Part shown: positions 11,213 through 23,001 of the stretch, one piece after another
How the letters are laid out: each line of letters begins with the position of its first letter
How positions within the stretch are numbered: position 1 is the first letter of the stretch
From: Armigeres subalbatus
Taxonomy: Eukaryota > Arthropoda > Insecta > Diptera > Culicidae
Reading direction: 5' to 3'
NCBI RefSeq assembly: GCF_024139115.2
Contig: NC_085139.1
Location: 5,365,533-5,429,532 of the forward strand
Length of the DNA: 64,000 bases
The notes under the pieces: generated by a model
Database searches by the model: none
What the model was told of the DNA's origin: nothing
What the model saw: the letters and a program-made list of their open reading frames with translations, nothing else
Translations under genes and position numbers: made by a program

Positions 11213-14200
11213 TTTAAAAGGAGGCTTCCGGGCCTCTTGAAAGGAGGCTTCCGGGCCTCTTGAAAGGAGGCTTCCGGGCCTCTTGAAAGGAGGCTTTCGG
11301 GCCTCTTGAAAGGCGGCTTCCGGCCTCTTGAAAGGAGGCTTCCGGGCCTCTTGAAAGGAGGCTTCCGGGCCTCTTGAAAGGAGGCTTCCAGGCCTCTTGA
11401 AAGGATTCTTCCGGGCTTCTTGAAAAGAGACTTCCGGGCCTCTTGAAAGGAGGCTTCCAGGCCTCTTGAAAGAAGGCTTCCAGGCCTCTTGAAAGGAGGC
11501 TTTCAGGCCTCTTGAAAGGAGGCTTCCAGGCCTCTTGAAAGGAGGCTTCCAGGCCTCTTGAAAGGAGGCTTCCAGGCCTCTTGAAAGGAGGCTTCCAGGC
11601 CTCTTGAAAGGAGGCTTCCAGGCCTCTTGAAAGGAGGCTTCCAGGCCTCTTGAAAGGAGGCTTCCAGGCCTCTTGAAAGGAGGCTTCCAGGCCTCTTGAA
11701 AGGAGGCTTCCAGGCCTTTTGAAAGGAGGCTTCCAGGCCTCTTGAAAGGAGACTTCCAGGCCTCTTGAAAGGAGACTTCCAGGCCTCTTGAAAGGAGACT
11801 TCCAGGCCTCTTGAAAGGAGGCTTCCAGGCCTTTTGAAAGTAGCCTTCCAGGCCTCTTGAAAGGAGGCTTCCAGGCCTCTTGAAAGGAGGCTTCCAGGCC
11901 TCTTGAAAGGAGGCTTCCGGGCCTCTTGAAAGGAGGCTTCCGGGCCTCTTGAAAGGAGGCTTCCGGGCCTCTTGAAAGGAAGCTTCCAGGCCTCTTGAAA
12001 GGAGGCTTCCAGGCCTCTTGAAAGGAGGCTTCCAGGCCTCTTGAAAGGAGGCTTCCAGGCCTCTTGAAAGGAGGCTTCCGGGCCTCTTGAAAGGAAGCTT
12101 CCAGGCCTCTTGAAAGGAGGCTTCCAGGCCTCTTGAAAGGAGGCTTCCAGGCCTCTTGAAAGGAGGCTTCCAGGCCTCTTGAAAGGAGGCTTCCAGGCCA
12201 CTTGAAAGGAGGCTTCCAGGCCACTTGAAAGGAGGCTTCCAGGCCTCTTGAAAGGAGGCTTCCAGGCCTCTTGAAAGGAGGCTTCCAGGCCTCTTGAAAG
12301 GAGGCTTCCAGGCCTCTTGAAAGGAGGCTTCCAGGCCTCTTGAAAGGAGGCTTCCAGGCCTCTTGAAAGGAGGCTTCCAGGCCTCTTGAAAGGAGGCTTC
12401 CAGGCCTCTTGAAAGGAGGCTTCCAGGCCTCTTGAAAGGAGGCTTCCAGGCCTCTTGAAAGGAGGCTTCCAGGCCTCTTGAAAGGAGGCTTCCAGGCCTC
12501 TTGAAAGGAGGCTTCCAGGCCTCTTGAAAGGAGGCTTCCAGGCCTCTTGAAAGGAGGCTTCCAGGCCTCTTGAAAGGAGGCTTCCAGGCCTCTTGAAAGG
12601 AGGCTTCCAGGCCTCTTGAAAGGAGGCTTCCAGGCCTCTTGAAAGGAGGCTTCCAGGCCTCTTGAAAGGAGGCTTCCAGGCCTCTTGAAAGGAGGCTTCC
12701 AGGCCTCTTGAAAGGAGGCTTCCAGGCCTCTCGAAAGGAGGCTTCCAGGCCTCTTGAAAGGAGGCTTCCAGGCCTCTTGAAAGGAGGCTTCCAGGCCTCT
12801 TGAAAGGAGGCTTCCAGGCCTCTTGAAAGGAGGCTTCCAGGCCTCTTGAAAGGAGGCTTCCAGGCCTCTTGAAAGGAGGCTTCCAGGCCTCTTGAAAGGA
12901 GGCTTCCAGGCCTCTTGAAAGGAGGCTTCCAGGCCACTTGAAAGGAGGCTTCCAAGAGGCTCTCTTAAAAGGAGGCTTCCAGGAGGCTCTCCTAAAAGGA
13001 GGCTTTCGGGCCTCTTGAAAGGAGGCTTCCAGGCCTCTTGAAAGGAGGCTTGCAGGCCTATTGAAAGGAGGCTTCCAGGCCTCTTGAAAGGAGGCTTCCA
13101 GGCCTCTTGAAAGGAGGCTTCCAGGCCACTTGAAAGGAGGCTTCCAAGAGGCTCTCTTAAAAGGAGGCTGCCAGGAGGCTCTCCTAAAAGGAGGCTTTCG
13201 GGCCTCTTGAAAGGAGGCTTTCGGGCCTCTTGAAAGGAGGCTTCAGGGCCTCTTGAAAGGAGGCTTCAGGGCCTCTTGAAAGGAGGCTTCAGGGCCTCTT
13301 GAAAGGAGGCTTCAGGGCCTCTTGAAAGGAGGCTTCAGGGCCTCTTGAAAGGAGGCTTCAGGGCCTCTTGAAAGGAGGCTTCCGGGCCTCTTGAAAGGAG
13401 GCCTTCGGGCCTCTTGAAAGGAGGCTTCCGGGCCTCTTGAAAGGAGGCTTCCGGGTCTCTTGAAAGGAGGCTTCCGGGCTTCTTGAAAGGAGGTTTCCGG
13501 GCCTCTTGAAAGTAGGTTTCCGGGCTTCTTGAAAGGAGGTTTCCGGGCCTCTTGAAAGGAGGCTTCCGGGCCTCTTGAAAGGAGGCTTCCGGGCCTCTTG
13601 AAAGGAGGTTTCCGGGCCTCTTGAAAGGAGGTTTCCGGGCCTCTTGAAAGGAGGTTTCCGGGCCTCTTGAAAGGAGGCTTCCGGGCCTCTTGAAAGGAGG
13701 CTTCCGGGCCTCTTGAAAGGAGGTTTCCGGGCCTCTTGAAAGGAGGTTTCCGGGCCTCTTGAAAGGAGGTTTCCGGGCCTCTTGAAAGGAGGCTTCCGGG
13801 CCTCTTGAAAGGATGCTTCCGGGCCTCTTGAAAGGATGCTTCGGGCCTCTTGAAAGGAGGTTTCCTGGCCCCTTGAAAGGAGGCTTCCGGGCCTCTTGAA
13901 AGGAGGCTTCTGGCCTCTTGAAAGGAGGCTTCCGGGCCTCTTGAAAGGAGGCTTCTTGGCCCCTTGAAAGGAGGCTTCTGGGCCACTTGAAAGGAGCCTA
14001 CCGGGCCTCTTGAAAGGACTGGTCTGGGCCCCTTGAAACTACGAATCCGGGCCTCTTGAAAGGAGGCTTCCGGGCCTCTTGAAAGGAGGCTTCCAGGCCT
14101 CTTGAAAGGAGGCTTCCAGGCCACTTGAAAGGAGGCTTCCAAGAGGCTCTCTTAAAAGGAGGCTTCCAGGAGGCTCTCCTAAAAGGAGGCTTTCGGGCCT

Positions 14201-15260
14201 CTTGAAAGGAGGCTTCCAGGCCTCTTGAAAGGAGGCTTGCAGGCCTATTGAAAGGAGGCTTCCAGGCCTCTTGAAAGGAGGCTTCCAGGCCTCTTGAAAG
14301 GAGGCTTCCAGGCCACTTGAAAGGAGGCTTCCAAGAGGCTCTCTTAAAAGGAGGCTTCCAGGAGGCTCTCCTAAAAGGAGGCTTTCGGGCCTCTTGAAAG
14401 GAGGCTTCAGGGCCTCTTGAAAGGAGGCTTCAGGGCCTCTTGAAAGGAGGCTTCAGGGCCTCTTGAAAGGAGGCTTCAGGGCCTCTTGAAAGGAGGCTTC
14501 AGGGCCTCTTGAAAGGAGGCTTCAGGGCCTCTTGAAAGGAGGCTTCAGGGCCTCTTGAAAGGAGGCTTCCGGGCCTCTTGAAAGGAGGCCTTCGGGCCTC
14601 TTGAAAGGAGGCCTTCGGGCCTCTTGAAAGGAGGCTTCCGGGCCTCTTGAAAGGAGGCTTCCGGGCCTCTTGAAAGGAGGCTTCCGGGCCTCTTGAAAGG
14701 AGGTTTCCGGGCCTCTTGAAAGTAGGTTTCCGGGCTTCTTGAAAGTAGGTTTCCGGGCTTCTTGAAAGGAGGTTTCCGGGCCTCTTGAAAGGAGGCTTCC
14801 GGGCCTCTTGAAAGGAGGCTTCCGGGCCTCTTGAAAGGAGGTTTCCGGGCCTCTTGAAAGGAGGTTTCCGGGCCTCTTGAAAGGAGGTTTCCGGGCCTCT
14901 TGAAAGGAGGTTTCCGGGCCTCTTGAAAGGAGGCTTCCAAGCCTCTTGAAAGCAGGCTTCCGGGCCTCTTGAAAGGATGCTTCCGGGCCTCTTGAAAGGA
15001 GGCTTCCGGGCCTCTTGAAAGGAGGCTTCCGGGCCACTTGAAAGGAGGCTTCCGGGCCTCTTGAAAGGAGGCTTCCGGGCCTCTTGAAAGGAGGCTTCCG
15101 GGCCTCTTGAAAGGAGGCTTCCGGGCCTTTTGAAAGGGGCTTCCGGGCCTCTTGAAAGGAGGTTTCCGGGCCCCTTGAAAGGAGGTTTCCAGGCCTCTTG
15201 AAAGGAGGCTTCCGGGCCTCTTGAAAGGAGGCTTCCGGGCCTTTTGAAAGGCGGCCTTCG
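11213..15260. repeat. 23-bp satellite array B, about 176 units, with higher-order blocks
   Basis: Same 23-bp unit as array A. Bases 11960-12940 are almost pure. From about 12945 irregular units aagaggctctcttaaaagg and aggaggctctcctaaaagg appear and recur near 13143, 14128 and 14332. Two blocks (about 13200-14390 and 14390-15250) repeat each other with a period close to 1.19 kb, and in them the ccggg variant dominates. The right end decays into diverged units up to 15370. Minus-strand open frames of up to 584 codons follow from the stop-free unit and are not called as genes. Confidence 0.95.
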
Positions 15261-15556
15261 AGCAGCTTGGAAGAACGTTTCCGAGAAGCGTAGAAAGATG
15301 CTTCTAATCCTCTTGCAACGAAACAATCGAGCTTTTCGAAAAAAGCCTGATGCCTCTCAAGCGAAGGCTTCCGAACCTTCAAATTCTAGATTGTAGTTAA
15401 GAAGCATATTCTTCAACATTTTGTTTCGATCAGGTAGATTGCATAGAAGATTTTTTTAATTCGTTCATTTGTTCGATCTTTTGTAACCGTAGCCTTTGGT
15501 TGTGGAGGTCAGGATTCAATTGGCTTTGATTTACTGATCGCTATGCATATTATGTA
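15261..15556. other. Decayed satellite edge and spacer
   Basis: Units degrade between 15261 and 15380, with remnants such as ttgcaacg and ctctcaagcgaaggcttccg. AT-rich spacer follows. No gene is seen. Confidence 0.5.
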
Positions 15557-15795
15557 CAGTAGACGTTCGATAACTGCAAGTCATTTAACTGCAATTCGAT
15601 AGTTGCACCAGTTTTGCAGTTATCGGACCGCTAAACTTCAAATTAATGTCAGACTCAATGGCAGCTGCATTGTGCTGCACATTTAGATGCACTTTTATTG
15701 CATCTGACGTCGATTGACAACCGTCTGACGTCTAAAATGCATTGCAGTTATCGAGCGGCATTCGTAAACATTTTGCAGTTATCGAACGGCTACTG
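15557..15795. mobile_element. pogo/Tigger-like MITE, TA target
   Basis: The ends are cagtagacgttcgataactg and, inverted, cagttatcgaacggctactg. TA lies on both sides (15555-15556, 15796-15797). An internal second copy of tgcagttatcgagcgg lies near 15743. CAGT-starting inverted repeats with TA duplication are usual for pogo-type Tc1/mariner derivatives. No transposase is present in its 239 bp. Confidence 0.8.
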
Positions 15796-16996
15796 TACAA
15801 GACAAAGTTTTGAAATTAAAAAATAAACAATTATCAAAACATTATCAATGTGGTTTGATTGGAATTGTACTAAGTCCGCCATTACACATTTTTTCCGAGG
15901 TACCCCCTGGGGCTAGCAAAGGATTGCAACAATTTTGTTGGACATTTGTTGCAATGTCTCAATATTAGAAATTCTATGAAGTTTATTGGTACTATACCAC
16001 GGAGGCAACTTCAGAATCATTTAAAAAAATTATTTTGAATCCTCTGAAGTGTCTTCCTTATGGTATTGCAATAACTAGACATTATTGGCACAACATACTA
16101 CATGGCTGGTCTAAAAATTTGTTTGTAAATCCAGAATTTGTTCTTAAGACAAAGTTTATAGGTGGATATAGACACTTAATATATTTGTTACATTTCAAAA
16201 TTGGAACAAATTTGGCGTTCAAAATTGGAACAAGTTTGGCGTTTTTTTATTTATCTGGAAGTGCCAGATGCTTCCAAATTGACACTGTAGCTACGTCCTT
16301 GTCCTCGAAATCAGATGGCAGGTTGAAAATTCTGACGTACTAAAACAGTTTACTGGCTATGTCGATTCGTCCGTCTCAAAATCCCAAAAAACTAGTGGAA
16401 GTCATATTTGAATCGCTACTTAGTGAGCGAGAGGGTACTGAGGATCAAGATTACAATAGAATTTTAACTACTGTAAAGCAAATTACACGAATAAAGCCAA
16501 AATGACCATTTAAAAGCCAGTGTTCGTAATATGAGTCATGTTCGGAATTTGAGTCAAAACGGTATTTGTCTACATTCACACCGAGAACAAATTTTCCAAG
16601 ATGGGCGACGTCGCATTGTTTGTAGATCTCACTCTACCGAGAAACTGCTGGCCGCACGGATGATACAAGCCGAGGATGTAACTATACCGAGAGCCACTGG
16701 ACTTGGGGGGGGGAGGTCTGCAACGAATGTTGCCATGCTAGATGGAGAATTTGTTCTGGAAATTCTGGAAAATTTTGGATTAAATTTTTGGAGAATTTCT
16801 TTCGCAGTTTCAGAATAATTTTCTTTAGAAATTGTATGTATTACGATAGTTCGTCATGGTAGTCTTTTTTGTGTAGTTTTATTTATTCAACAAAATGTGC
16901 CGAAGAATATTCATCACATTAACTAAACTCAGGAAATATGTGAAAAACGAAAGAAATGGTGATTAATTATTTTAGAGCGTCTTAGGGGAAATGCTA
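15796..16996. other. No gene recognised
   Basis: AT-rich intron sequence. Short open frames at 16035-16343 and 16531-16818 show no family features. Bases 16745-16800 have small repeats of the type ctggaaattctgg. Confidence 0.35.
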
Positions 16997-17080
16997 CAAG
17001 GTTAAAAGACTATTATTCTTCCATTTACTTCCACTATTAACAGTGGAAGTAAATGGAAGAATAATAGTCTTTTAACCTTG
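16997..17080. repeat. Perfect 39-bp inverted repeat with 6-bp loop
   Basis: The left arm 16997-17035 starts caaggttaaaagactattat. The right arm 17042-17080 is its exact reverse complement. The spacer is attaac (17036-17041). No mismatch was found in 39 pairs. A transcript of the intron would fold into a near-continuous duplex. Confidence 0.9.
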
Positions 17081-19868
17081 AAAGAAATGGGATATGCTTT
17101 GAAGTGCTCTCTTCCCACATGTTAAAAGTTGAAATAGGATTGCGCATCTCTCTGATTTCAAAGCAAAAAATGCTAACCAACAACCAGGAAAAACTTCAGC
17201 CAATGATGATTAGGAAAATGATGTTCTAATTAAATCTAATTAATCATTCAATTTAGGACCAAGCGACGCTTTGATCTTTCCCAGGGAAGATTAATTTACT
17301 ATCCATATTCATCGGATCTGACAGCGTTACCAGCATGCAGAGCACTCATCGCCAGCACTCAAACTAAAATGGCGTTGACCTGACAAAAACACCCCACAGA
17401 TCTAGTTGTTTTATGGTTTTCTGTCCCCTCGGCGAGCAGAAATATTATTAGGCTTGAAACAGTTTTCGCCTCATCACGCTCAATCCGTTGCCAGCGATGT
17501 AATTCTTCTGAAAATTGGACGTTTTGGGCGGCCATTTTTTGCAAGCGCGGCAGACGACCAAGGAATCCCGGTCGCGCCACCATCGCCCGGGTATTTTAAT
17601 CCAGCGAAGCGCGCGTTAATATTTTACGATTGCGGCACACGGATGGCTTCAAACATAATAAATTGATAGCCGTCGCCATAAAATAGCATAAACGCGAGCT
17701 CGGCAAAACGGTTAAGCCGAGCCAAAGCCGGGGAAAATATTTCGAAAACAAACAACGCTTATCCGCGGTAAACGTGCCTGTTATGATCTGTATAAGGAAC
17801 GGATGAGCGACCGAACGAACGTACGTACATACGCCATATTCAAACAAGAAGGGGGTTTTGTTTTTCTTGAAAAGCCTACTTCGTTTTCCTCAACTTATAT
17901 TACATTCAATCGATTACGATAGCTTCCTTTCATAAACCACAAATTTATCATAAGTATAGGTACCTTTTTATAAGCATTTCTAAATATAGAATAGTTTATG
18001 AATTCCGGAGCCCTTTATTCATACTGCGCCGCCATGTGACGACTGCTCGCGCGGTGGTTATCATTTTTTGACACGTACCCGTCAAAAGTCATTTTCCCAT
18101 CCGCCTGCTGCGCAATCTGTAGTCACTGACAAACGTGGAATCGAGGGCGACACATAGTAGCGCTATAGTTGTCACCTCAAATTTCAAGTATCGCTGCTCT
18201 TACTGAAGGGAAATAGGGGAAAAAATCACGGACCGATGGGAGGAAGAAAACGTAAACCGCTGCCGAAGATACAAATAGCTGCCTGTCCGATGGATACATG
18301 ATTTTGTAATATGCGATCTTAAATGCCATCCTAAATCTTACGTTAAGTGGTCCGTATTATGGCTGACACTCTGCACTTTTTTTCGTTTTGTGCGTTGTTC
18401 GTTTCGTTACTCCAAATTTTACGACCTTTTCCTTTGCAGCTTGGTGTTCCGCCCGGTGCTCGCTGCTGTTGAGGTGAGGACAAATATTTTGAGCGGCTGA
18501 AACGTTGTCGGAGTACACCCTCGCCACTTTTCCAGCATGTTGCACGAGCTCCTGAGGGAGCGGTTTTCCTTTCTCAAGTGGGTAGTCAGTATCAGACATG
18601 AAAGTGTAACCCAACGCCACTATTAGAGCTAAGTGATCTTTAATAGCTGACAGCCTACTTGGATACGGGGTTTCAAGTATGTGTCACAAAATTTCGTAGG
18701 AAATTTAGATGTTTAGGATTGTTTGTAACGAGTATTTGACGAAAGCTTGTTGAATATCAACACATCAACCTTTTTATTGGATTACTCAACAAAAAGTGTT
18801 TGAACCATTGCATTCATTTGTTCATATGTAATATGACTCCAGTTTCCGTCCAGAACAATTTTGGAACTTTCTAGATGTTAATAGAATGTAAAGTAGATTA
18901 AGTATTGTCGCATATTATGCAAATTCTCCTAATACAATTTCTAATACGTATTTGTGAAATTCATCATTTACAGACACGAGTCTTCAAATACTTTTTTACA
19001 GACACGAGTCTTCAAATACAATTTCAAAATCCGAACTGTAAATAACAAATTTCAGTTTGGAAATCTTATCAAAATAAAAGTTTCAAACTGCAAATCAGAA
19101 TAGCAATCTCTAAATCTACAATTTTAATTCAATATCTAATTTGAATCACAACTTCAAATTTAATTTCATAATTATCACTCTACAATCAACGATCGATATG
19201 AAACTGATTTTTTCGTGATTCAACTTTCGCATAGAGGTAGTAGTGAAATTCATTTTTATTTAATTTTGAATTTTGGTGTGCAATATTCATACATTTTAAA
19301 TGTTTGGCCTACTTAGCCCTTTTACTTATGATACTTTTTAATACATGTTATTTACTAAGTTTCAATATTCATATAAAGTTTATCATAACCAGGCTCCTGA
19401 CATGCTATTGTTTAGCCCATCACCAGATCGAAGGCACATTGCTTTTTAATTATGACAGCGGGCTATGTCTACTTCATGACACCGCGTTTACCACAGGCTC
19501 GATCATAACGACCTAGAAGAGGCGCTGGTGTTTTGGAAATATGATAACCTAACTACTATGTACATTACACAGGAAGTGGAGCCAATTAAAAAAAAACAAA
19601 ACAGAATATAACCATTTGCGTGTCCTTAGAGCCAAACGACATGTCTCCAATAGATTTCGGCTCGCTGAATCCAAATCTATCTTCAGATATGCTCTAACAC
19701 GTCCAAAAAAACTAAAAATACGTCAAAACTAAATGAATACCACTAATTTGAACAAATTGGAATTTTTCGAAGAACTGTCATGTAATACATAAATATAATT
19801 CTAGGTCAATGAATACCCAAAGCTGTCTAAGCACATCTGATCTAATGATTTATCATCAGATTGGGGTG
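17081..19868. other. Unique intron island with GC-richer core
   Basis: Bases 17230-17870 are not AT-rich like the surroundings, have no detectable repeats and contain several CpG-containing motifs (for example tcgcccgggtatttt). A minus-strand frame at 18357-18620 (87 codons) begins MALGYTFMSDTDYP but matches no family I know. The rest is AT-rich, including a duplicated acagacacgagtcttcaaata at 18974-19020. It is a candidate regulatory sequence by position and composition only. Confidence 0.35.
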
Positions 19869-20066
19869 TTACAAAGATAAAAATGTGTTGTGAATTTAAA
19901 TGTAATTTTATACACATATTTGGAGCATGCATGTAAACGCAACATTTAATCAATCTTAATGTTCTTTTAAATCTTAATAAATTTAAGCAGTGCTTGCTTG
20001 TAAAATTCAATATAATTTAATTGAATATCGAATGTTTTTTTGTTTGTTGGGATTATCTGCAATTGT
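19869..20066. mobile_element. MITE, degraded copy of the 40225 family
   Basis: It shares with 40225-40453 the series ataaaaat, cacatatttggagcatgca, gcttgcttgtaaaattcaat and tttaattgaatatcga in the same order. The terminal repeats are eroded here (acaaagata on the left, ttttgtttgttgg on the right). Confidence 0.7.
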
Positions 20067-21028
20067 TTTTAAAGAGACTGTAAAGGTGTTCGGCCGTACG
20101 GCACACTATTTTTTGTACACACATACACGCTCACATGCACACATATAGCCTAAAGAGACTAATAGAAATTTTTGGATTTGGGCAAAGCTTCTTAGTTGTC
20201 GACCAAGTGTGACTAAGAAGGACGGCAGGGCTGTATGACCCAAGTATCCCAAAATAAACTATTTTTTCATGCGGTGTGAAAATGGGATTTTAGGGGAACA
20301 AATCAATACTTCCAATACGAAACTGAGACCAGTCTGGGTGCTGGTATAGCGAATCCGCACCAGCGGGAGGGCAGAATGTTGGCTTTGGGGGGGGTTGATA
20401 GTAACCAACAGTGCATCATTGAGGGCGGTAGCAGTGCGAATCCGCACCAGCTGGAGCGCAGAATGTTGGCTTTGAGGGGGTTGATAGTAACCAACAGTGC
20501 ATCATTGAGACCCATGTGGGCGGTAGCAGTGCGAAACCGCACCTGCGAGAGTGCAAAATGTTGGCTTTGGGGGGGTTGATAGTAACCAACAGTGCATCAT
20601 TGAGACCCATGTGGGCGGTAGCAGTGCGAAACCGCACCTGCGAGAGCGCAAAATGTTGGCTTTGGGGGGGTTGATAGTAACCAACAGTGCATCATTGAGA
20701 CCCATGTGGGCGGTAGCAGTGCGAATCCGCACCAGCGGGAGCGCAGAATGTTGGCTTTGGGGGGGTTGATAGTAACCAACAGTGCATCATTGAGACCCAT
20801 GTGGGCGGTAGCAGTGCGAATCCGCACCAGCGGGAGCGCAGAATGTTGGCTTTGAGGGGGTTGATAGTAACCAACAGTGCATCATTGAGACCCATGTGGG
20901 CGGTAGCAGTGCGAAACCGCACCTGCGAGAGCGCAAAATGTTGGCTTTGGGGGGGTTGATAGTAACCAACAGTGCATCATTGAGACCCATGTGGGCGGAA
21001 GCAGTGCGAATCCGCACCTGTGGGAGCA
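20067..21028. repeat. Duplicated unit 1: leader plus 95-bp satellite
   Basis: A leader of about 275 bp (starts ttttaaagagactgtaaagg) is followed by about seven copies of a 95-bp unit. The unit contains gtagcagtgcgaatccgcac, atgttggctttggggggg and ccaacagtgcatcattgaga. The first unit lacks acccatgtgg. G-run length and the pair caccagcggg/cacctgcgag vary between units. Frames of about 70-99 codons on both strands recur at exactly 95-bp spacing and are products of the repeat. Confidence 0.93.
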
Positions 21029-21595
21029 TTTTAAAGAGACTGTAAAGGTGTTCGGCCGTACGGCACACTATTTTTTGTACACACATACACGCTCACATGC
21101 ACACATATAGCCTAAAGAGACTAATAGAAATTTTTGGATTTGGGCAAAGCTTCTTAGTTGTCGACCAAGTGTGACTAAGAAGGACGGCAGGGCTGTATGA
21201 CCCAAGTATCCCAAAATAAACTATTTTTTCATGCGGTGTGAAAATGGGATTTTAGGGGAACAAATCAATACTTCCAATACGAAACTGGGACCAGTCTGGG
21301 TGCTGGTATAGCGAATCCGCACCAGCGGGAGGGCAGAATGTTGGCTTTGGGGGGGTTGATAGTAACCAACAGTGCATCATTGAGACCCATGTGGGCGGTA
21401 GCAGTGCGAATCCGCACCAGCTGGAGCGCAGAATGTTGGCTTTGAGGGGGTTGATAGTAACCAACAGTGCATCATTGAGACCCATGTGGGCGGTAGCAGT
21501 GCGAAACCGCACCTGCGAGAGCGCAAAATGTTGGCTTTGGGGGGGTTGAAGGTAACAAACAGTGCATCATTGAGACCCATGTGGGCGGTAACGTT
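21029..21595. repeat. Duplicated unit 2: same leader plus three 95-bp repeats
   Basis: The leader is almost identical to 20067-20345 (offset 962 bp; I noticed one substitution, gagacc/gggacc). It is followed by about three 95-bp units and a broken end at gtgggcggta (21595). Such identity implies a very recent duplication or collapsed/duplicated assembly of a tandem array. Confidence 0.92.
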
Positions 21596-21931
21596 ATTGA
21601 ATTTTCCAATCTATTTGCTGTGTATAACTGATTTCTATTTGGTATTTCTTGGATTTAGTTCTGTGAAAATAACTTATAAATGTTCCATGCAAGTTTGAAA
21701 AACTGGCATGCAAACGCCATCAGCATCAGTTTGAAGCTACCAAAAAATCAACAACATGCGAGCATAGGAACTGGGATATGGAAATGGAGAATAAACCATA
21801 GAGGAACTAGTCAGTTTGTAAAAATATATTTCATTCGACTTTTGACTCAATAACTGTATTCCAGCACACGGAACATTTTCTTATTCATGCTGCTGTTTTG
21901 AAAATTTAGAGAAATGTTCTCCAGCAGCAGT

Positions 21932-23001
21932 TGAGTAATTCTCGCTTTCGGCGAGTATATTAAGGATCCGAGTTAAATTCCTCAGAAAGATAAACCCCTC
22001 GTTAGTTATACACGAAATCGTTTTAATGGACCCCTCGATTTTTGTCAATTCTTGACTCACCAAAACTATCATAACTCCAACATTTCTCAACCGATCGTAG
22101 AGATCAACATATCGTTGGAAAGAGGAAGAGTGTATCCTCAATTTGCAATAGTAAACATAGAAGCAGCCATATTGAATTTGGCCGCCATCTTGGATTTCTT
22201 TTTGAAAACTATTTTTCAGCCAGGTTTGCAACCACCGATTTTGAATAATAATAGATCGATGGAAAGCTTAGCTTATATTGTGCATTGTGTCCAAAAATCT
22301 CAGGTGTATGTTTTTTCTATCAAAAGTTATGTACTATTTACCAATACCAAAATTGTTTAATACAATAACTTGAAAACGGCTCCGTTATGCTGTTGTAGAT
22401 ATGCTTTTCATTTTTGAAACATACTTAGCTTAGAATAGTGTATGAAATCAAGGAACTGACGTCGTAGTACCATATTAACCATAAAAATAATGTTCGTTGG
22501 TTAGATGGCCCTTCAAAAAATAATTTGGTAAATCATACATAACTTTTGATAGAAAAAACATACACCTGAGATTTTTGGACACAATGCACAATATAAGCTT
22601 AGCTTTCCATCGATGTATTAATAATCTAAATCGGTAGTTGCGAACCTAGCGTAAAAATAGTTTTCAAAAAGAAATCCAAGATGGCAGCCAAATTCAATAT
22701 GGCTGCTTCTATTTTTACTATTGCAAATTGAGGATACACTCTTCCTTTTTCCAACGATATGCTGATATCTACGATCGGTTGAGAAATGATAGAGTTATGA
22801 TAGTTTTGGTGAGTCAAGAATTGACAAAAATCGAGGGGTCCATTAAAATGATTTCGTGTATAACTAACGAGGGGTTCATCTTTCGGAAGAATTTAATTTG
22901 GATCCTTAATATACTCGCCGAAAGCTTTCGAAAGAATATAAATTTAGGCATTTTTAAGAACCTCGTGCAAATAGTGGCCCGGTTTCAGCGAGAATTACTC
23001 A
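21932..23001. mobile_element. Foldback element with arms over 400 bp
   Basis: Left end tgagtaattctcgctttcgg; right end inverted gcgagaattactca. The arms 21932-22335 and 22535-23001 are reverse complements with scattered mismatches. They share ggatccgagttaaattc, caattcttgactcaccaaaa and ccatcttggatttc-type blocks. The right arm has an extra block of roughly 60 bp near 22925-22985. The centre of about 200 bp is unpaired. No transposase is seen; open frames inside the arms mirror each other and are not coding. Confidence 0.85.

Noticed and set aside
9061..15260. Possible CRISPR-like array
   Set aside because: The repeats are contiguous without unique spacers, and the genome is eukaryotic.
9094..15382. 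Minus-strand open frames of 526, 584, 336, 276 and 286 codons
   Set aside because: They lie wholly in the 23-bp satellite and exist because the unit has no stop on that strand; several overlap in different frames with the same peptide. No promoter, splice or conservation evidence.
18357..18620. 87-codon minus-strand frame
   Set aside because: No recognisable family, no splice context and no neighbours supporting a gene.
20259..21698. Series of 60-99 codon frames on both strands
   Set aside because: They recur at exactly the 95-bp repeat spacing and reflect the satellite.
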